This document shows positions 12,346 through 22,524 of a DNA stretch of 64,000 bases, in pieces. Numbering within the stretch: the first letter of the stretch is position 1; every line of letters begins with the position of its first letter. Origin of the DNA: Anaspis maculata (taxonomy: Eukaryota; Arthropoda; Insecta; Coleoptera; Scraptiidae); contig OX421964.1 of assembly GCA_949128115.1 (NCBI GenBank), positions 48,648,601 to 48,712,600 of the forward strand, read 5' to 3'. A model generated the notes under the pieces. The model was not told where the DNA came from, searched no databases, and saw only the letters and a program-made list of their open reading frames with translations. A program made the position numbers and the translations under genes.

Positions 12346-13746
12346 ATGTCGAAACAACAGAAGCCTTTGACCGAAGAAGAAAAGGAAGCCCGGGCTCTAC
12401 GGGCCAAACGCCGATTTAAAGCAGTGGTTCGTTTGGTGATAGCCAACAACGCCTGGTTGGCGGACGCAGAAAACCAAGAAGAGCAAGGAGTTTCTGATAA
12501 TGTAGCAAAAAACGTGCACATGTTGACAAGAAAGAAACGTGGTGTTACGGGCAATCCGCTCAACCTCCAAGATAAAAGCATACTGAGGAAACCATCGATC
12601 GCACGTACGGAAGAGGAGAAGCATCTTCTCAGCTTGAAATTGGGCGACCTTGAAGCATTTCGCCGGTTTCCCCAGGAAGTCAAAGACGAACTGCCTAGTG
12701 TCATGTTTTTTGTCTACTATGAAGCTGGACGTGAGGTCATACGAGAAGGTTGCGATCCCATCAACATGTATGTGATTTTATCGGGCGAAGTCTTGGTTAG
12801 CAGAACGTACTGGGATTATGTACTGAACGCCGAGACGACGAAAACTTTGGGCTCATTAGGATTTGGAAGCATTTTTGGAGAGTCCGCTCTGCTGTACGAC
12901 ACCACAAGAACCGCCACCATTACCACTTTATCGCCCTGCGAACTCCTCTTTATGAACGATGACGACTTTGAGCAAGTTCTGAAAGAACCTATGGAGAGGG
13001 TTTGCAATGAAATAAGAAAAGATTTGTCTTCCATAAGATATTTTGACCATATGGAAGAAATTGATATCAGAGAAGGGTGCATGCTCGGCAGGAAAAGGAC
13101 GTTCCCTGAAAATGAAATTATTCTAGCTAATCGTCCAGACCAGTGGCGGAGTAACGTCCATTTTATCACCAAGGGCTCAGTTTACATGCTCGAATACATA
13201 CTGATTGGAATGGAAACGAAAAACGGCAAAAAAGTCTATCAACATTTGGACGGAAAACATGCCAGTGTTGACCCGGCCAAAGTGGCCACGTCGAACGACA
13301 TCCAAATGTTCATGAAAGAAGTCGAAGATGCCGAAAACAAGTCTCGCGTCAAGACCGGCAAAGCAACAGAAGAAATGTCCATCAAGTGGCATTTTATAAA
13401 AATTTGCACATACAGAAAATTGGGATGCTTCAATGTGGGCGAGAGTTTACAAAACAGGCTGATAGTGGCGAACTCAGATGTGGAATGTTTGATTTTGCCA
13501 CGTGATTTTCTGGACGATAAGTGCGACGTGACCTTCACAAACGTTGAGTTGGCCATGATCAAGGGTTTGCCAACCCCACCAAAAGTTTTCGACGCGTACT
13601 TGGAAAATAAAGCTTGGATACGGTATAAGGAGAATGTGATCAACAATATTCTGAAGCGAGCAAACAGACTTCCTGTAAACACGATCCACAATGTTCCGTA
13701 CAGTATTCGATTGACCGACGATTTAAACTTCTGCTGCAATCATTAA
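12346..13746 (+). CDS. Cyclic nucleotide-binding domain protein, CNBD2-like (intronless)
   Basis: This is a 466-residue uninterrupted ORF. The N-terminal part has a basic stretch (KRRFKAVVRLVIANNAWL, about 21-38). A cyclic nucleotide-binding fold follows at about 104-235: beta-roll VMFFVYYEAGREVIREGCDP, MYVILSGEVLV, then the phosphate-binding cassette FGESALLYDTTRTAT (177-191) with Glu179 and Arg188, the residues that contact ribose and phosphate in PKA-type domains. A second CNB-like roll (about 250-400) lacks a recognisable cassette, as in CNBD2-type proteins. No membrane segment or signal peptide is seen, so it should be cytosolic. The ATG has a purine at -3 and its N-terminus aligns with the paralogue. 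Human CNBD2 is linked to sperm development; a testis role here is inference. Ligand binding is untested. Confidence 0.9.
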   Translation: MSKQQKPLTEEEKEARALRAKRRFKAVVRLVIANNAWLADAENQEEQGVSDNVAKNVHMLTRKKRGVTGNPLNLQDKSILRKPSIARTEEEKHLLSLKLGDLEAFRRFPQEVKDELPSVMFFVYYEAGREVIREGCDPINMYVILSGEVLVSRTYWDYVLNAETTKTLGSLGFGSIFGESALLYDTTRTATITTLSPCELLFMNDDDFEQVLKEPMERVCNEIRKDLSSIRYFDHMEEIDIREGCMLGRKRTFPENEIILANRPDQWRSNVHFITKGSVYMLEYILIGMETKNGKKVYQHLDGKHASVDPAKVATSNDIQMFMKEVEDAENKSRVKTGKATEEMSIKWHFIKICTYRKLGCFNVGESLQNRLIVANSDVECLILPRDFLDDKCDVTFTNVELAMIKGLPTPPKVFDAYLENKAWIRYKENVINNILKRANRLPVNTIHNVPYSIRLTDDLNFCCNH

Positions 13747-13802
13747 TCATAATAATATTTTTAACCTTTTAAACATTTATACGATGTATCATAAGCTTTT
13801 TT

Positions 13803-13808
13803 AATAAA
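13803..13808 (+). promoter_or_regulatory. Poly(A) signal AATAAA of the + strand CNB gene
   Basis: A canonical AATAAA lies 57 bp after the TAA stop, followed by a T/G-rich stretch. Confidence 0.7.
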
Positions 13809-13868
13809 GTGGTCAACAAAAATAGTGTCACTGTAAAAATTTGCCGTCACCATGAAACGTGGTAGGTA

Positions 13869-14061
13869 TACAGGGTGACTTATGAATTCATGATCCAAAA
13901 GAACCCCAAGGCGAGTCAAGATCAACGAAAGAAAATTTTTGTTTATTGATCACGAAGATGTAAGATTTTTTTGTGTTGGGTGAGAAAATTTCGATGACCG
14001 ATATTGTTGAGATTTTGTTGAGATTGACCAATAATATAACTGTGTTAGAACTTGCCAAGGG
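13869..14061. mobile_element. Partial single-arm copy of the 25.1-kb palindrome family
   Basis: It begins TACAGGGTGACTTATGA. It then follows the left arm at 25167-25400 in order: AGGCGAGTCA(A/G)GATC, ACGAAGAT, ATTTTGTTGA and ACCA(A/G)TAATAT. It stops near 14061 with no mirrored arm, so it is a truncated copy sitting in the 3' flank of the CNB gene. Confidence 0.7.
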
Positions 14062-15127
14062 AAATACATTTTCTGACTGCTTTTGTCTTGATATTTCTTT
14101 TCTATTATATCTTATATTGTTGTGCTTGTTCTATTTAATTCCTTCACCCCGGTTTGTTCTGTTCTCCCCGATAACTGCATGAAATATCTCCTACATTTTC
14201 TCATTTTCATTTTCTCGCCTCCTATTTTCTCCTATCTTTGTTGATGTATTCCTATACTCCATTCTCGTTTTTTATCTCTCTAATCTTCTTTTTCTTCTGT
14301 TTTCCTCTCTGATTTCCTTTCTTTGCATTTTTCCCGGTATTTTTTCCTGGATTCTACAGATTCCTTTTTCGATGCTCTTTCATTGGCAATTTGGATGGAA
14401 TTGGTCGCAATGCCCCTTGCATCCTTCATGCTTGGAAAAATAATTTTTGCGAGAAGTCAGGAAAATGATTTTTTATTTTTATATAATATATATTATGTAC
14501 AAGAGAGAACAAAGTTTACATGTTTTGTTTCTATACCCTTTATTTGGTATTACCAGATTCTATTTATGCAATCATTTCCTTGAATTTCGAATTTTTGGTT
14601 GATTGGTTTGCCAAGAAGAGGTATTTTGATTATCCACTTTATTTTTTCAGTGTCCAAATAGACATTATTGAAATCATCATCAGGAATGGATAGACTGAAC
14701 TATTTTTTGAACATTGTGTCGAGACAATCAATTCTAAACCGCGCATGGAAAATCCACGAATTATTTTTCTTTCAGTCGAGTCGGTCGAACCGCAATGCCT
14801 AATACGCCAGTAAAAGAGAACGATGAGCATCTGCAGTTCAAACTAGCAGGAAAACTGCCTAAACAAATTCAAAACTGACTGAAACTCTGAGTGCTGACTC
14901 AGAATTGAATGCCGAACTACATAATATGACTGAATTTCAGTCAGTTTTGAATTTGTTTAGGCTTTTATCCTTCTTATTAAAATTGATTTTTTAGACATAA
15001 CGTTTAGAAAATACTTCAGTCCAACCATTTCTGATGAATATTCCAATGACGTTTATTTGGGCATTAAAAAAAGAGGGTCTGAACTGGATGTTGAAAATAC
15101 CTAGTTCTTGGCGTACCAATCCTTATA
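14062..15127. other. Unassigned sequence between the convergent CNB genes
   Basis: It is pyrimidine-rich at 14080-14340 and then AT-rich. Only a short hairpin (14857-14962) is recognisable. No ORF has coding character. Confidence 0.4.
14857..14962. repeat. 106-bp hairpin with 30-bp near-perfect arms
   Basis: The left arm GCCTAAACAAATTCAAAACT (14857 onward, about 30 bp) is repeated inverted at 14931-14962. A ~45-bp loop contains its own small CTGAGTGCTGACTCAG dyad. It is likely a miniature foldback element. No clear target duplication was seen. Confidence 0.75.
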
Positions 15128-15420
15128 TACAGGGTGATTCATGAAACATGCTCACCCCCAATTATTTTCTTGAGAACCGTTTGCGATATCGAGTCGCGAG
15201 AAAAACTGTTGAATTCACCATATCTTTGAGGTCTGACTTCATATGCTACCAGATTTTTTCACCAAAACTTTCTGTACGGGGGCGCCTCAAGAATTTGTAA
15301 TTTTCTTTACACTGTACAATATTGCATGACAAGTCATCTTGAAGGGCTTTAAAAGTTCAATGGACAAGTGTAGAAAGTTTTCAAAAATATTTAGCCGTTC
15401 TCCCTCCATGATAACAGCAA
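15128..15420. mobile_element. One-ended CAGGGTG element
   Basis: It starts TACAGGGTGATTCATGAAAC, the terminus shared by many elements in the window, but the following sequence differs from the 25.1-kb family. No mirrored end was found before the CNB gene at 15820, so the right limit is arbitrary. Confidence 0.45.
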
Positions 15421-15743
15421 AAACCTAAAAAAACACTTTTTGACGTATAAAATGATACGGGTATTTTTTCAAACTGCAAACGGCATTCAACATAAAAACG
15501 GCAAGTACGGTGTTCAAGTACTTCAATATGGAATGGTTATTTAAAATTTTGAGATCTTCCGAAATTGAAATTTTAATGGTTAAATTGAATTGCCGCTAAA
15601 TTTTGAAATAACTATTCCACATACCTACATCAAGTCCTCAGGGTGAAAACCACTCTGGTGTCCTGGTTCACCGACTATGCCTATGCCAGAAGCCCAACAA
15701 ACAAATCTAGTAAGCTATACAATGATAATTATAATAGGAATAT

Positions 15744-15749
15744 TTTATT
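15744..15749 (-). promoter_or_regulatory. Poly(A) signal AATAAA of the - strand CNB gene
   Basis: TTTATT on the plus strand reads AATAAA on the minus strand, about 70 bp after the stop codon at 15820. Confidence 0.65.
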
Positions 15750-15819
15750 GATCCCGTAATGTTTAGATACATCTAAGAATTTAGCCTAACAATGCTGCAA
15801 GCCTAACAATGCTAACAAT

Positions 15820-17229
15820 TTAATGCCCTAACCAGTACTCCACATCCTCGTTGAGTCGTATGCTGTACGGGACGTTGCTGATTGTATTTACCGCAGGTAT
15901 GTTCCTTCGCTTCACGATATCTTTGACCAAAGCCTCTTTATACCGAGTCCAAGCCTTTTGCTCCAAAAACCACTGGAATGTGTCCTCAGTAGAGGGCAGG
16001 GTTCTAATCATTTGCATCTCTACAGCCTTGAACGTCACGTCGCACTTTTCGTCCAAGTAATGACGCGGCAAAATCAAGCATTCCACATCTGACCTGGCAA
16101 CTATCAACCTGTTGTGGAAACTTTCGCCCAAATTGAAGCTTCCCAATCTTCTGTATGAGCAAATTTTAAAAAAATGCCATTTTGCGGTCATGCCCTTAGG
16201 TAAATAGTCAACAGGTTGTCGTTTCTCAGCATCGTCGACTTGCTTCATGAACGTTTTGATCTCCTTCGACGTTTTAGCCACTTTCGCTGGGTTGACTTTG
16301 GAGCATTTCTCGGGCAACAGTTTATAGACTTTCTGGCCGTATTTCATTCCCGTTCCGATCAGCATGTACTCGAACATATGAACTAAGCCTTTGATGATGA
16401 AGAAAACGTTGTCTGCCCTATGGTCCGGCCGATCCATCAAAATGATTTGGTCTTCGTGGTAAGTCTTTTTCTGGCCGAGCATACAGCCATCCCTGATATC
16501 GAGTGCATTCAGTTTGTCAAAGTACCGGAATAAAGACATGTTGCTTCGAATTTCATTCCACAGGTCTTTGACGGTGCTTTTGAGAACACGTTCAAAATCG
16601 TCATCGCTTAAATAAAGCAGTTCACAACCCGTTAAAGTGGTGACGGTGGCTGTCCTCTTTACATCTTCGTCCATCAATGAGACCTGGCCAAAAATACTCC
16701 CTGCACCCAACGTGGCCAAATCCTTTTGCTCCTCGCATTTTAGCACATAGTTCCAAAACTTCTTGCTGACCAAAACTTCACCAGATAAAATCACATACAT
16801 GTTGATAGGATCGTCACCTTGCCGTATAATTTGTCGACCAGCTTCGTAGTAAACGAAAAACATGACAGTGGGTAGTTCGAATTTGACCTTTTGAGGAAAG
16901 CGGCGAAAGGCTTTGATGTCACCTAATTTTTTTCTTAGAAGAAGCGTCTCTTCTTTTGTACGTGCTATGAGCGGCTTTCTCAGTATGCTTTTCTCTGTGA
17001 GTGTCAGCGCGTTGCCCGTAACAGTACGTTTTTTTCTTGTCAACATGTGGATGTTTCTCGCAACGTTATCAGATACTCCTCCTTCCTCTTGATTTTCGGC
17101 ATCGGTCAACCAGGCATTGTTGGCTATCACCAGACGAACCACGGCTTTGAACCGGCGCCTGGCCCGGAGATCCCTGACGGCCCTCTCTTCCTCGCTCATA
17201 AAGCCGGTCTTTTGATGGGCGGCAGACAT
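15820..17229 (-). CDS. Cyclic nucleotide-binding domain protein, CNBD2-like paralogue with altered cassette (intronless)
   Basis: The chosen start gives 469 residues, MSAAHQKTGF..., which aligns end to end with the 466-residue neighbour. I prefer it to an ATG 18 codons upstream because its context is CAAAATG and the extra residues are hydrophobic and unmatched. Shared blocks include RRRFKAVVRLVIANNAWL, NMYVILSGEVLVS, GCMLGxK and NVPYSIRL near the C-terminus. Identity looks near 60% by eye. The cassette reads FGQVSLMDEDVKRTAT (180-195). Gln182 replaces the ribose-binding Glu, and one extra residue precedes Arg192, so cAMP/cGMP binding may be weakened or lost. The lack of introns in both genes suggests a retrocopy followed by local inverted duplication, or an intronless ancestor; this is inference. 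Confidence 0.9.
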   Translation of the reverse strand: MSAAHQKTGFMSEEERAVRDLRARRRFKAVVRLVIANNAWLTDAENQEEGGVSDNVARNIHMLTRKKRTVTGNALTLTEKSILRKPLIARTKEETLLLRKKLGDIKAFRRFPQKVKFELPTVMFFVYYEAGRQIIRQGDDPINMYVILSGEVLVSKKFWNYVLKCEEQKDLATLGAGSIFGQVSLMDEDVKRTATVTTLTGCELLYLSDDDFERVLKSTVKDLWNEIRSNMSLFRYFDKLNALDIRDGCMLGQKKTYHEDQIILMDRPDHRADNVFFIIKGLVHMFEYMLIGTGMKYGQKVYKLLPEKCSKVNPAKVAKTSKEIKTFMKQVDDAEKRQPVDYLPKGMTAKWHFFKICSYRRLGSFNLGESFHNRLIVARSDVECLILPRHYLDEKCDVTFKAVEMQMIRTLPSTEDTFQWFLEQKAWTRYKEALVKDIVKRRNIPAVNTISNVPYSIRLNEDVEYWLGH

Positions 17230-17942
17230 TTTGAAAAATCCCTTGGTCCAAATCAAAGATAAAACCAAAAAAAATAGGAACATACAATGACAAACAGTGT
17301 ATGAAAAAAATTACAAAAACTGACAATTATTATGACAGCAATTTGGTTTTCTTTTTTTTGCCAAGAATTTTGTTCCCAAGTATGCCGCGGAACCCTCAAT
17401 TACGGTCTTCATATGGTCTTCTAGCATGCTATTTCGGCCCGTACAACTTTTTGATATAATGGGCAGTGTCTAATATCATGGACAATACCTATTCTACTTA
17501 AGTGACATTACTTCGTTGTGAGATGGAGCAGGAGGAAAAGGAGAAGAGGAAAAGTAAAAGGTCAAGTGGGGAGTTTTCTGAAATAAAAAAGTGTCAATAT
17601 TCAAAGCGATTGGAAGCTGTTGAAAACGTTATTGAAATTAATTCCATACTTGCTGGCATGATTAGGCGAGAAACAAAAACCAAACTGCTGACAATTTTTT
17701 CAGCAGCTATTTGGACTGTTTCACTGTTGAAAGATCAACACCAATAAATAAAGAAAGATCAACATCAATAAATAAAAACAAACAGCTTTCAACAACATTA
17801 GCAGTTCCACGGAGAGCATACTGTAAGGCTGAAACACTGCAGTGTTCGTCCGCGTCCAACTTAAAATCTGCTCGTGTTTCCGGCAGTGAAATTCGACTGT
17901 TTAATTTTTTTTTTTTCATTTAACATCACCCTATTGCATTTG
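17230..17942. other. Unassigned sequence upstream of the - strand CNB gene
   Basis: It holds a small ~22-bp direct duplication (AAGATCAACACCAATAAATA and its near copy, 17732-17775). It leads into the Tc1-like transposase fragment. The 5' leader of that transposon may begin within 17780-17940, but no terminus was identified. Confidence 0.4.
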
Positions 17943-18137
17943 GAACATTTGACCGAGTTCCAGAAAGACGAGATTATTGCGGCCTATAAAAAAAACAAGG
18001 GATTTCTTATAATTGCAACAGAAGTCGGTTGCAATGCTGATGCGACTGTTATGCGATGCTGGCGGAGATGGGATGAAGAGGGCAATTATCATCGACGAAA
18101 TAGCCCAGGCGCCAGGGAGCAAAAATCAGCTCAATAA
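17943..18137 (+). pseudogene. Tc1/mariner-like transposase N-terminus (helix-turn-helix), truncated
   Basis: The frame encodes LTEFQKDEIIAAYKKNKG, then IATEVGCNADATVMRCWRRW, then EEGNYHRRNSPGARE. This matches the paired-like HTH of Tc1-type transposases: an LTxFQ-x-x-II start, a helix-turn-helix, an RxWxxWxxEG end, and a basic hinge where GRPR usually stands. The DDE catalytic domain is missing. The frame runs into the long palindrome at the hinge codons. It marks the rest of a dead Tc1-like element. Confidence 0.75.
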
Positions 18138-19690
18138 GGAAATAATTGTTTCCTGGCTGGAAACTAGCTTAAAACGATCTGTGTGGCTTAGCTTTTGACA
18201 TACTAATTTCCCCCCCTTTCGGAAATGTCGGCGTCATGTCGCCATCATCAACAAGAAGTGCACGAGCGTGGTTTTTGCCGAATATCTTGATTTTGGGCCA
18301 TCTGACAGCAAAAGATGTAAGAAGTCATTTTGAAACCAATGAAATTCCCTACGGAATAGTTTTTAAATGACCTTTCTGCGACTCATGGTTTTTGGGATAG
18401 AGCTTCTGGAAGCGAGAGGCATTGTCGTAAAAGCTCCATGGCCACTTGACTCGAAAAACCAAAATGTCGATGTGACAAAAAAATTTCAAAATGAGATTTC
18501 TCGAGAATCCTTCATGCTATAATTGCGGCGATGGTCTTAAACTCTTTCTCTTGAACCGTTGAGTACGATAATAGAAAAGTCAAAAACGTCACATTGTACA
18601 TATACAGGGTGTACTGAGGGAATCAAATCAGATCAGAGAAATTTTACATATTTCTTCGATTTAGCCTATATGCGACACTCTAAGCACCTAACACGAGTCT
18701 AATATCAATATGGATTTGCTCTATGAGCTTTACTTGATACACTAAAGAAGTGGTCAGCTCACAGCTTTACTGTAAAATGTTTTGAAGGCCCTCTGAAATC
18801 ATCAAAATATTAAAAATTTACAGTACCAAGGAATGTATTAAACAGTATATTATATACCAAGGGAACAAAGTGAATTTTTCAATTGGGGATTTGGACCCAA
18901 AGGGCCCTCGAGCAACAAACTTCACCCAAGGGAATAAAAATTCACTTTGGTTTTTTGGTATATAATATACTGTTACATACATTTCTTGCTACTGTAAATT
19001 TTGATGATTTCAGAGGGCCTTCAAAACATTCTACTGGAAGGCTGTGAGCTGACCACTTCTTAAGTGTATCAAGTGAAGCTTACAGAGCAATGCATATTGA
19101 TATTGGACTCGTGATAAGTGCTTAGAGTTTCGCATAGGCTAAATCGAAAAAAAATGTCAAATTTCTCTGTTCTGATTTGATTCCCGTAGTACACCCTGTA
19201 TATGTACAATGTGACGTTTTTGACTTTTCAATATTCGTAATCTACAGTTCAAGAGGAAGAGTTTAGGACCATCACCGCAACTATAGCATGAAGAATTCTC
19301 GAGTTATCTCATTTTGAATTTTTTTTTGTCACATCGACATTTTACTTTTTCGAGTCAAGTGGCCATGGAGCTTCCACGACAATGACTCTCGCTTCCAGAA
19401 GCTCTATCTCAAAGACCGTAGGTTGCAGAAAATTGATTGAAAAACCAAACTGTAGGGAATTTCATAGGCTTCCAAATGCTCCTTACATCTTTTGCTGTCA
19501 GATGACCCAAAATCAAGATATTCGGCAAAAACCACGCTGGTGCACTTCTTGTTGATGATGGCGACATGACGCCGACATTTCCGAAAGGGGGGAAACTAGT
19601 ATGTCAAAACCTAAGCTACACAGATCGTTTTAAGCTAGTTTCCAGCCAGGAAACAATTATTTCCTTATTGTTTTCCCTGGCGCCTGGGCT
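18102..19690. mobile_element. 1.59-kb palindrome with arms of ~750-780 bp
   Basis: The left arm (18102-~18882) is repeated inverted at ~18937-19690. Paired landmarks are GCCCAGGCGCCAGGGA at the outer ends, TTTCCTGGCTGGAAACTAGC, GATGTCGCC-type segments, TGACAAAAAAA, and TATACAGGGTGTACT at 18601 mirrored at 19203. The ~55-bp centre holds AAAGGGCCCTCGAG. The outer left edge lies inside the transposase hinge codons, so the same SPGARE-coding DNA occurs at both ends in opposite orientation. Mirrored CAGGGTG termini inside the arms suggest a smaller palindromic element within. No intact gene is present. Confidence 0.9.
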
Positions 19691-19962
19691 AAAATGGAAA
19701 TGGTCTTCGTAGAGTCTCCCGTATGGCCTTGCAAGAGTCATGGGATGGCTTGTCACAAGCGGCCATCGATCACTTGATTGGAAGCATATAATCAATTTCA
19801 CGGCTATCTGCATTAGAGCAAGCTATGGAAAAATTATTTTTTGTTGGTAGGAATGAGTAGGAATGCATAACCATCGTCGCAGATAGTTTGTGTAAATGTG
19901 GTATGTGAAAAGGTTATGTATTGTGGCAGATGTCACCCGTCGCGCGGTGTGATGCACGTCAA

Positions 19963-21545
19963 TGTCACACCCAATTCGAGGTGGACTGTGTTGCTCCGGT
20001 TAGTCAGGGTTTGGGGGTGGGTCTTATACTGACTGATTCCCTTTGTGTTTCGTTTTATTTAGAAGGGAAAATAGGCGCCACCGCTTTTTTTCTCCACGAA
20101 GCTCAAAAACGGAAAGCTTCAAAAGTTTCAAATCAAATCTCACTGGGCTGTCGCACAAGGAATGGAAAATAATTTAAAAGAACTAGGAAAAATACGTTTA
20201 AATAGATTATTATTAAAGAAGAATGTAATGATAATATTGAAAAGGGAAAAAAATGTAGGTTTTAAATTAAATCAGGCAATCAATAAATGAATAACAAAAA
20301 AAAATTAGCAAAATAGACGTATCGTAAGGATTATTCTTTTGAAGAAAGAACAAAAGAAAAACAATAAAAATAATGGAGGTCGCCTAGGTCCAATGGAACC
20401 GTTCTAAAACTACCAAAAAGCCTGTCTTCTGCGCCGTTCTTATCGTAGGTACAGCGTGTTCAAACTTAAAAATGGCTACGATAACCGCTACGATAACCGG
20501 TAAAATTTATCGCGTTTCCTTCCGACCGGCCGTGTACACGTCGCTCAAAGTTCAGCGCAAATAAATACGCAGTTACGATAACAATTAAATTGCGCGCAAA
20601 TAATGAATTGAAAATAACTAAAAGTAGGGCTTATCTGGCAGTTGACAAAAAAAAAGGCGGTCACAAATCCTCCAGGTGACAAAAGACGTCCTTCGCAAAT
20701 TCGTCGTCAATCGATGAAAATTGCCGATACTCGATGATGGATGACGGGTAGTAAAGCAGGTAGGTGGTATGAAGGAAAAAGACAGCAACAGTTTCCAGGC
20801 CTTTCGGCGTTCCTATCTCCCTTCACAGCTCCAAGGGTGGCAAAAACCACTTCGAGAATTTTGCAATTTTCGACAACTCCAGCGGCAAAAATCTGCCGGA
20901 AAGCTAGGCTGGGGAACAACTAGGCCGGAGAACCCTAAAAAATATACATTCTCCATCAATAAATGGACATCCCTCGGCGACTCAGGAGAAAATTGAGAAC
21001 TGATAACTTTCTCTTTTTAAGTTTGAACGAATAAGCACTAACCTTTTAAAAAGGGTCTCGCCAACACACAATAATTTCCGCTAACAACAATAGCGATCAC
21101 AAAACGGTAGGTATTTGTATTTCCGAAGGAAGGCCTGCAAAGAATATTAATTTTGACGAGAAATGTTGTCAAGAGACAAAACATTTTCACTCACGCTGAA
21201 TCGACGTATTCAAATCCCAAATTAATTGGACACTCCAAACGATCCCTCCGTCACAACGGCACAATTTCGACACAACCAAATTGATTGTTTGGAGTAATGA
21301 ACTCGGTGAAATTACTTATATCCTCATAAGAGTTGGCACCATGCACATTCGTAATTTCACCTGACGCCAGAATGGTAAAAAGTCTTATCTCCCTTTTTGT
21401 CTTTTTGTTCAAACCCAAAACTCGCGCGGCAAGAATACCTATTTACCTACGCCTGCGGACAGCCATTTCCATCTAGCGGAACCAATTTTAATCAAAATAA
21501 CAAAATAAAAGAATATCCGTTGGCGCGACTTTTTGAGTCGTGACA
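19963..21545. mobile_element. 1583-bp TG...CA insertion with TCAA duplication, probable solo LTR
   Basis: The insertion begins TGTCACACCC, ends GTCGTGACA, and is flanked by TCAA on both sides (19959-19962, 21546-21549). The opposite arm (about 22790-22810, read inverted) keeps the empty site GCACGTCAAGTCAAAAT with a single TCAA. TG...CA ends and a 4-bp duplication fit a Ty3/gypsy-type solo LTR. There is no ORF of pol type. AATAAA occurs near 20280 and 20565. A DNA element with a 6-bp TIR is the alternative. Confidence 0.7.
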
Positions 21546-22216
21546 TCAAGTCAAAATGTTTAGTTTTATTGGGAAAAAACAGGAACAGCGTGTTCCTCGG
21601 GGTGTAAATTTGCTGGACACCGTCTTCACGGGTTGGTGGCTCTTTGATTGTGCTCTGGTAGTGGCGGCCAGTGAGCCAGTGTATGAAATGACGCCAAAGG
21701 AAGTAAGCGGCAGCACTAAAGGGAAGAAAATTTAATGAATAGCCTGTCCAGTGGCCCCAGTGAGGTTGAGAAAATTCGCTTCCATGGACATTGATTTATG
21801 GAGTTGCACTGTACAGGACAAGGCAGTCGAGACACGACGCGTGAGTGCACTTTGTGTTGGAAGATCTTCTCAACATGAAATTATTGACCATTTCATGTAT
21901 GTATTCCCTTCTTCATCTTCTTCTGGCTTGTATGCTGTTTTAGTGTTGTAGAGCACGTAGTACTTCCTACTATCAGTCCTACTCCTTTAGTGCTGCCGCT
22001 GACTTCCTTTGGCGTCATTTTATACCCTGGCTCACTGGCCGCCACTACCAAAGCACAAGTAAGGCAGCAGTCACACTGAGCCACCCACCACCACCCACTA
22101 CCATCAACCAAAAATCAAACGCACGCAATGTAATGATGCTGGTCACACTGCAGCCACCTCTTACCACCGCCCAGTGACCACCGGTGGCCATGTGTTTGAA
22201 ATTTCCAAAGTGGTGG

Positions 22217-22513
22217 TCAGTGGTCGGTGGTTAACAATACGCATCTTGATGCGCATGCAGAACAAACATTTTGTGCATACATACAACATACAATGTGTAT
22301 GTCCCGAAGAGAACAAAGGTTGTAGTATAAAGCTACAACTTCGTCGGTATCTGAGTCATCAGACGAAATCATTGCAATCAGAGAACTTGTCAATCTTGTC
22401 ATGAACTGGGCCGCTATTCTTGAATCGTGTGAGAAAAGTCTCTGGGAGTATGAAATACATTCCGCAGTACACTGATGTAGCGAATGTTGCCTAAAATCAT
22501 GGTTTTTAGACAA
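22217..22513 (-). pseudogene. Possible Harbinger transposase N-terminal remnant
   Basis: A 98-codon minus-strand frame contains MISSDDSDTDEVVALYY. This acidic start followed by hydrophobic residues resembles the N-termini of many HARBI1/PIF transposases. No catalytic DDE residues follow; the ORF upstream of that Met is unlike any family. The call leans on its position inside an element with PIF ends. Confidence 0.4.
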
Positions 22514-22524
22514 CTTTCGCTACA
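22476..22524. repeat. Hairpin inside the PIF-type element
   Basis: TGTAGCGAATGTTGCCTAAA and the inverted TTTTTAGACAACTTTCGCTA form a stem of about 21 bp with a few mismatches and a 6-nt loop. Confidence 0.75.

Noticed and set aside
12261..12704. 147-codon minus ORF over the start of the CNB gene, and 13239-13739 minus
   Set aside because: Antisense shadows of the strongly supported plus-strand gene.
17229..17283. Upstream ATG adding 18 residues to the minus-strand CNB protein
   Set aside because: Poor start context, hydrophobic extension absent in the paralogue; the internal ATG has CAAAATG.
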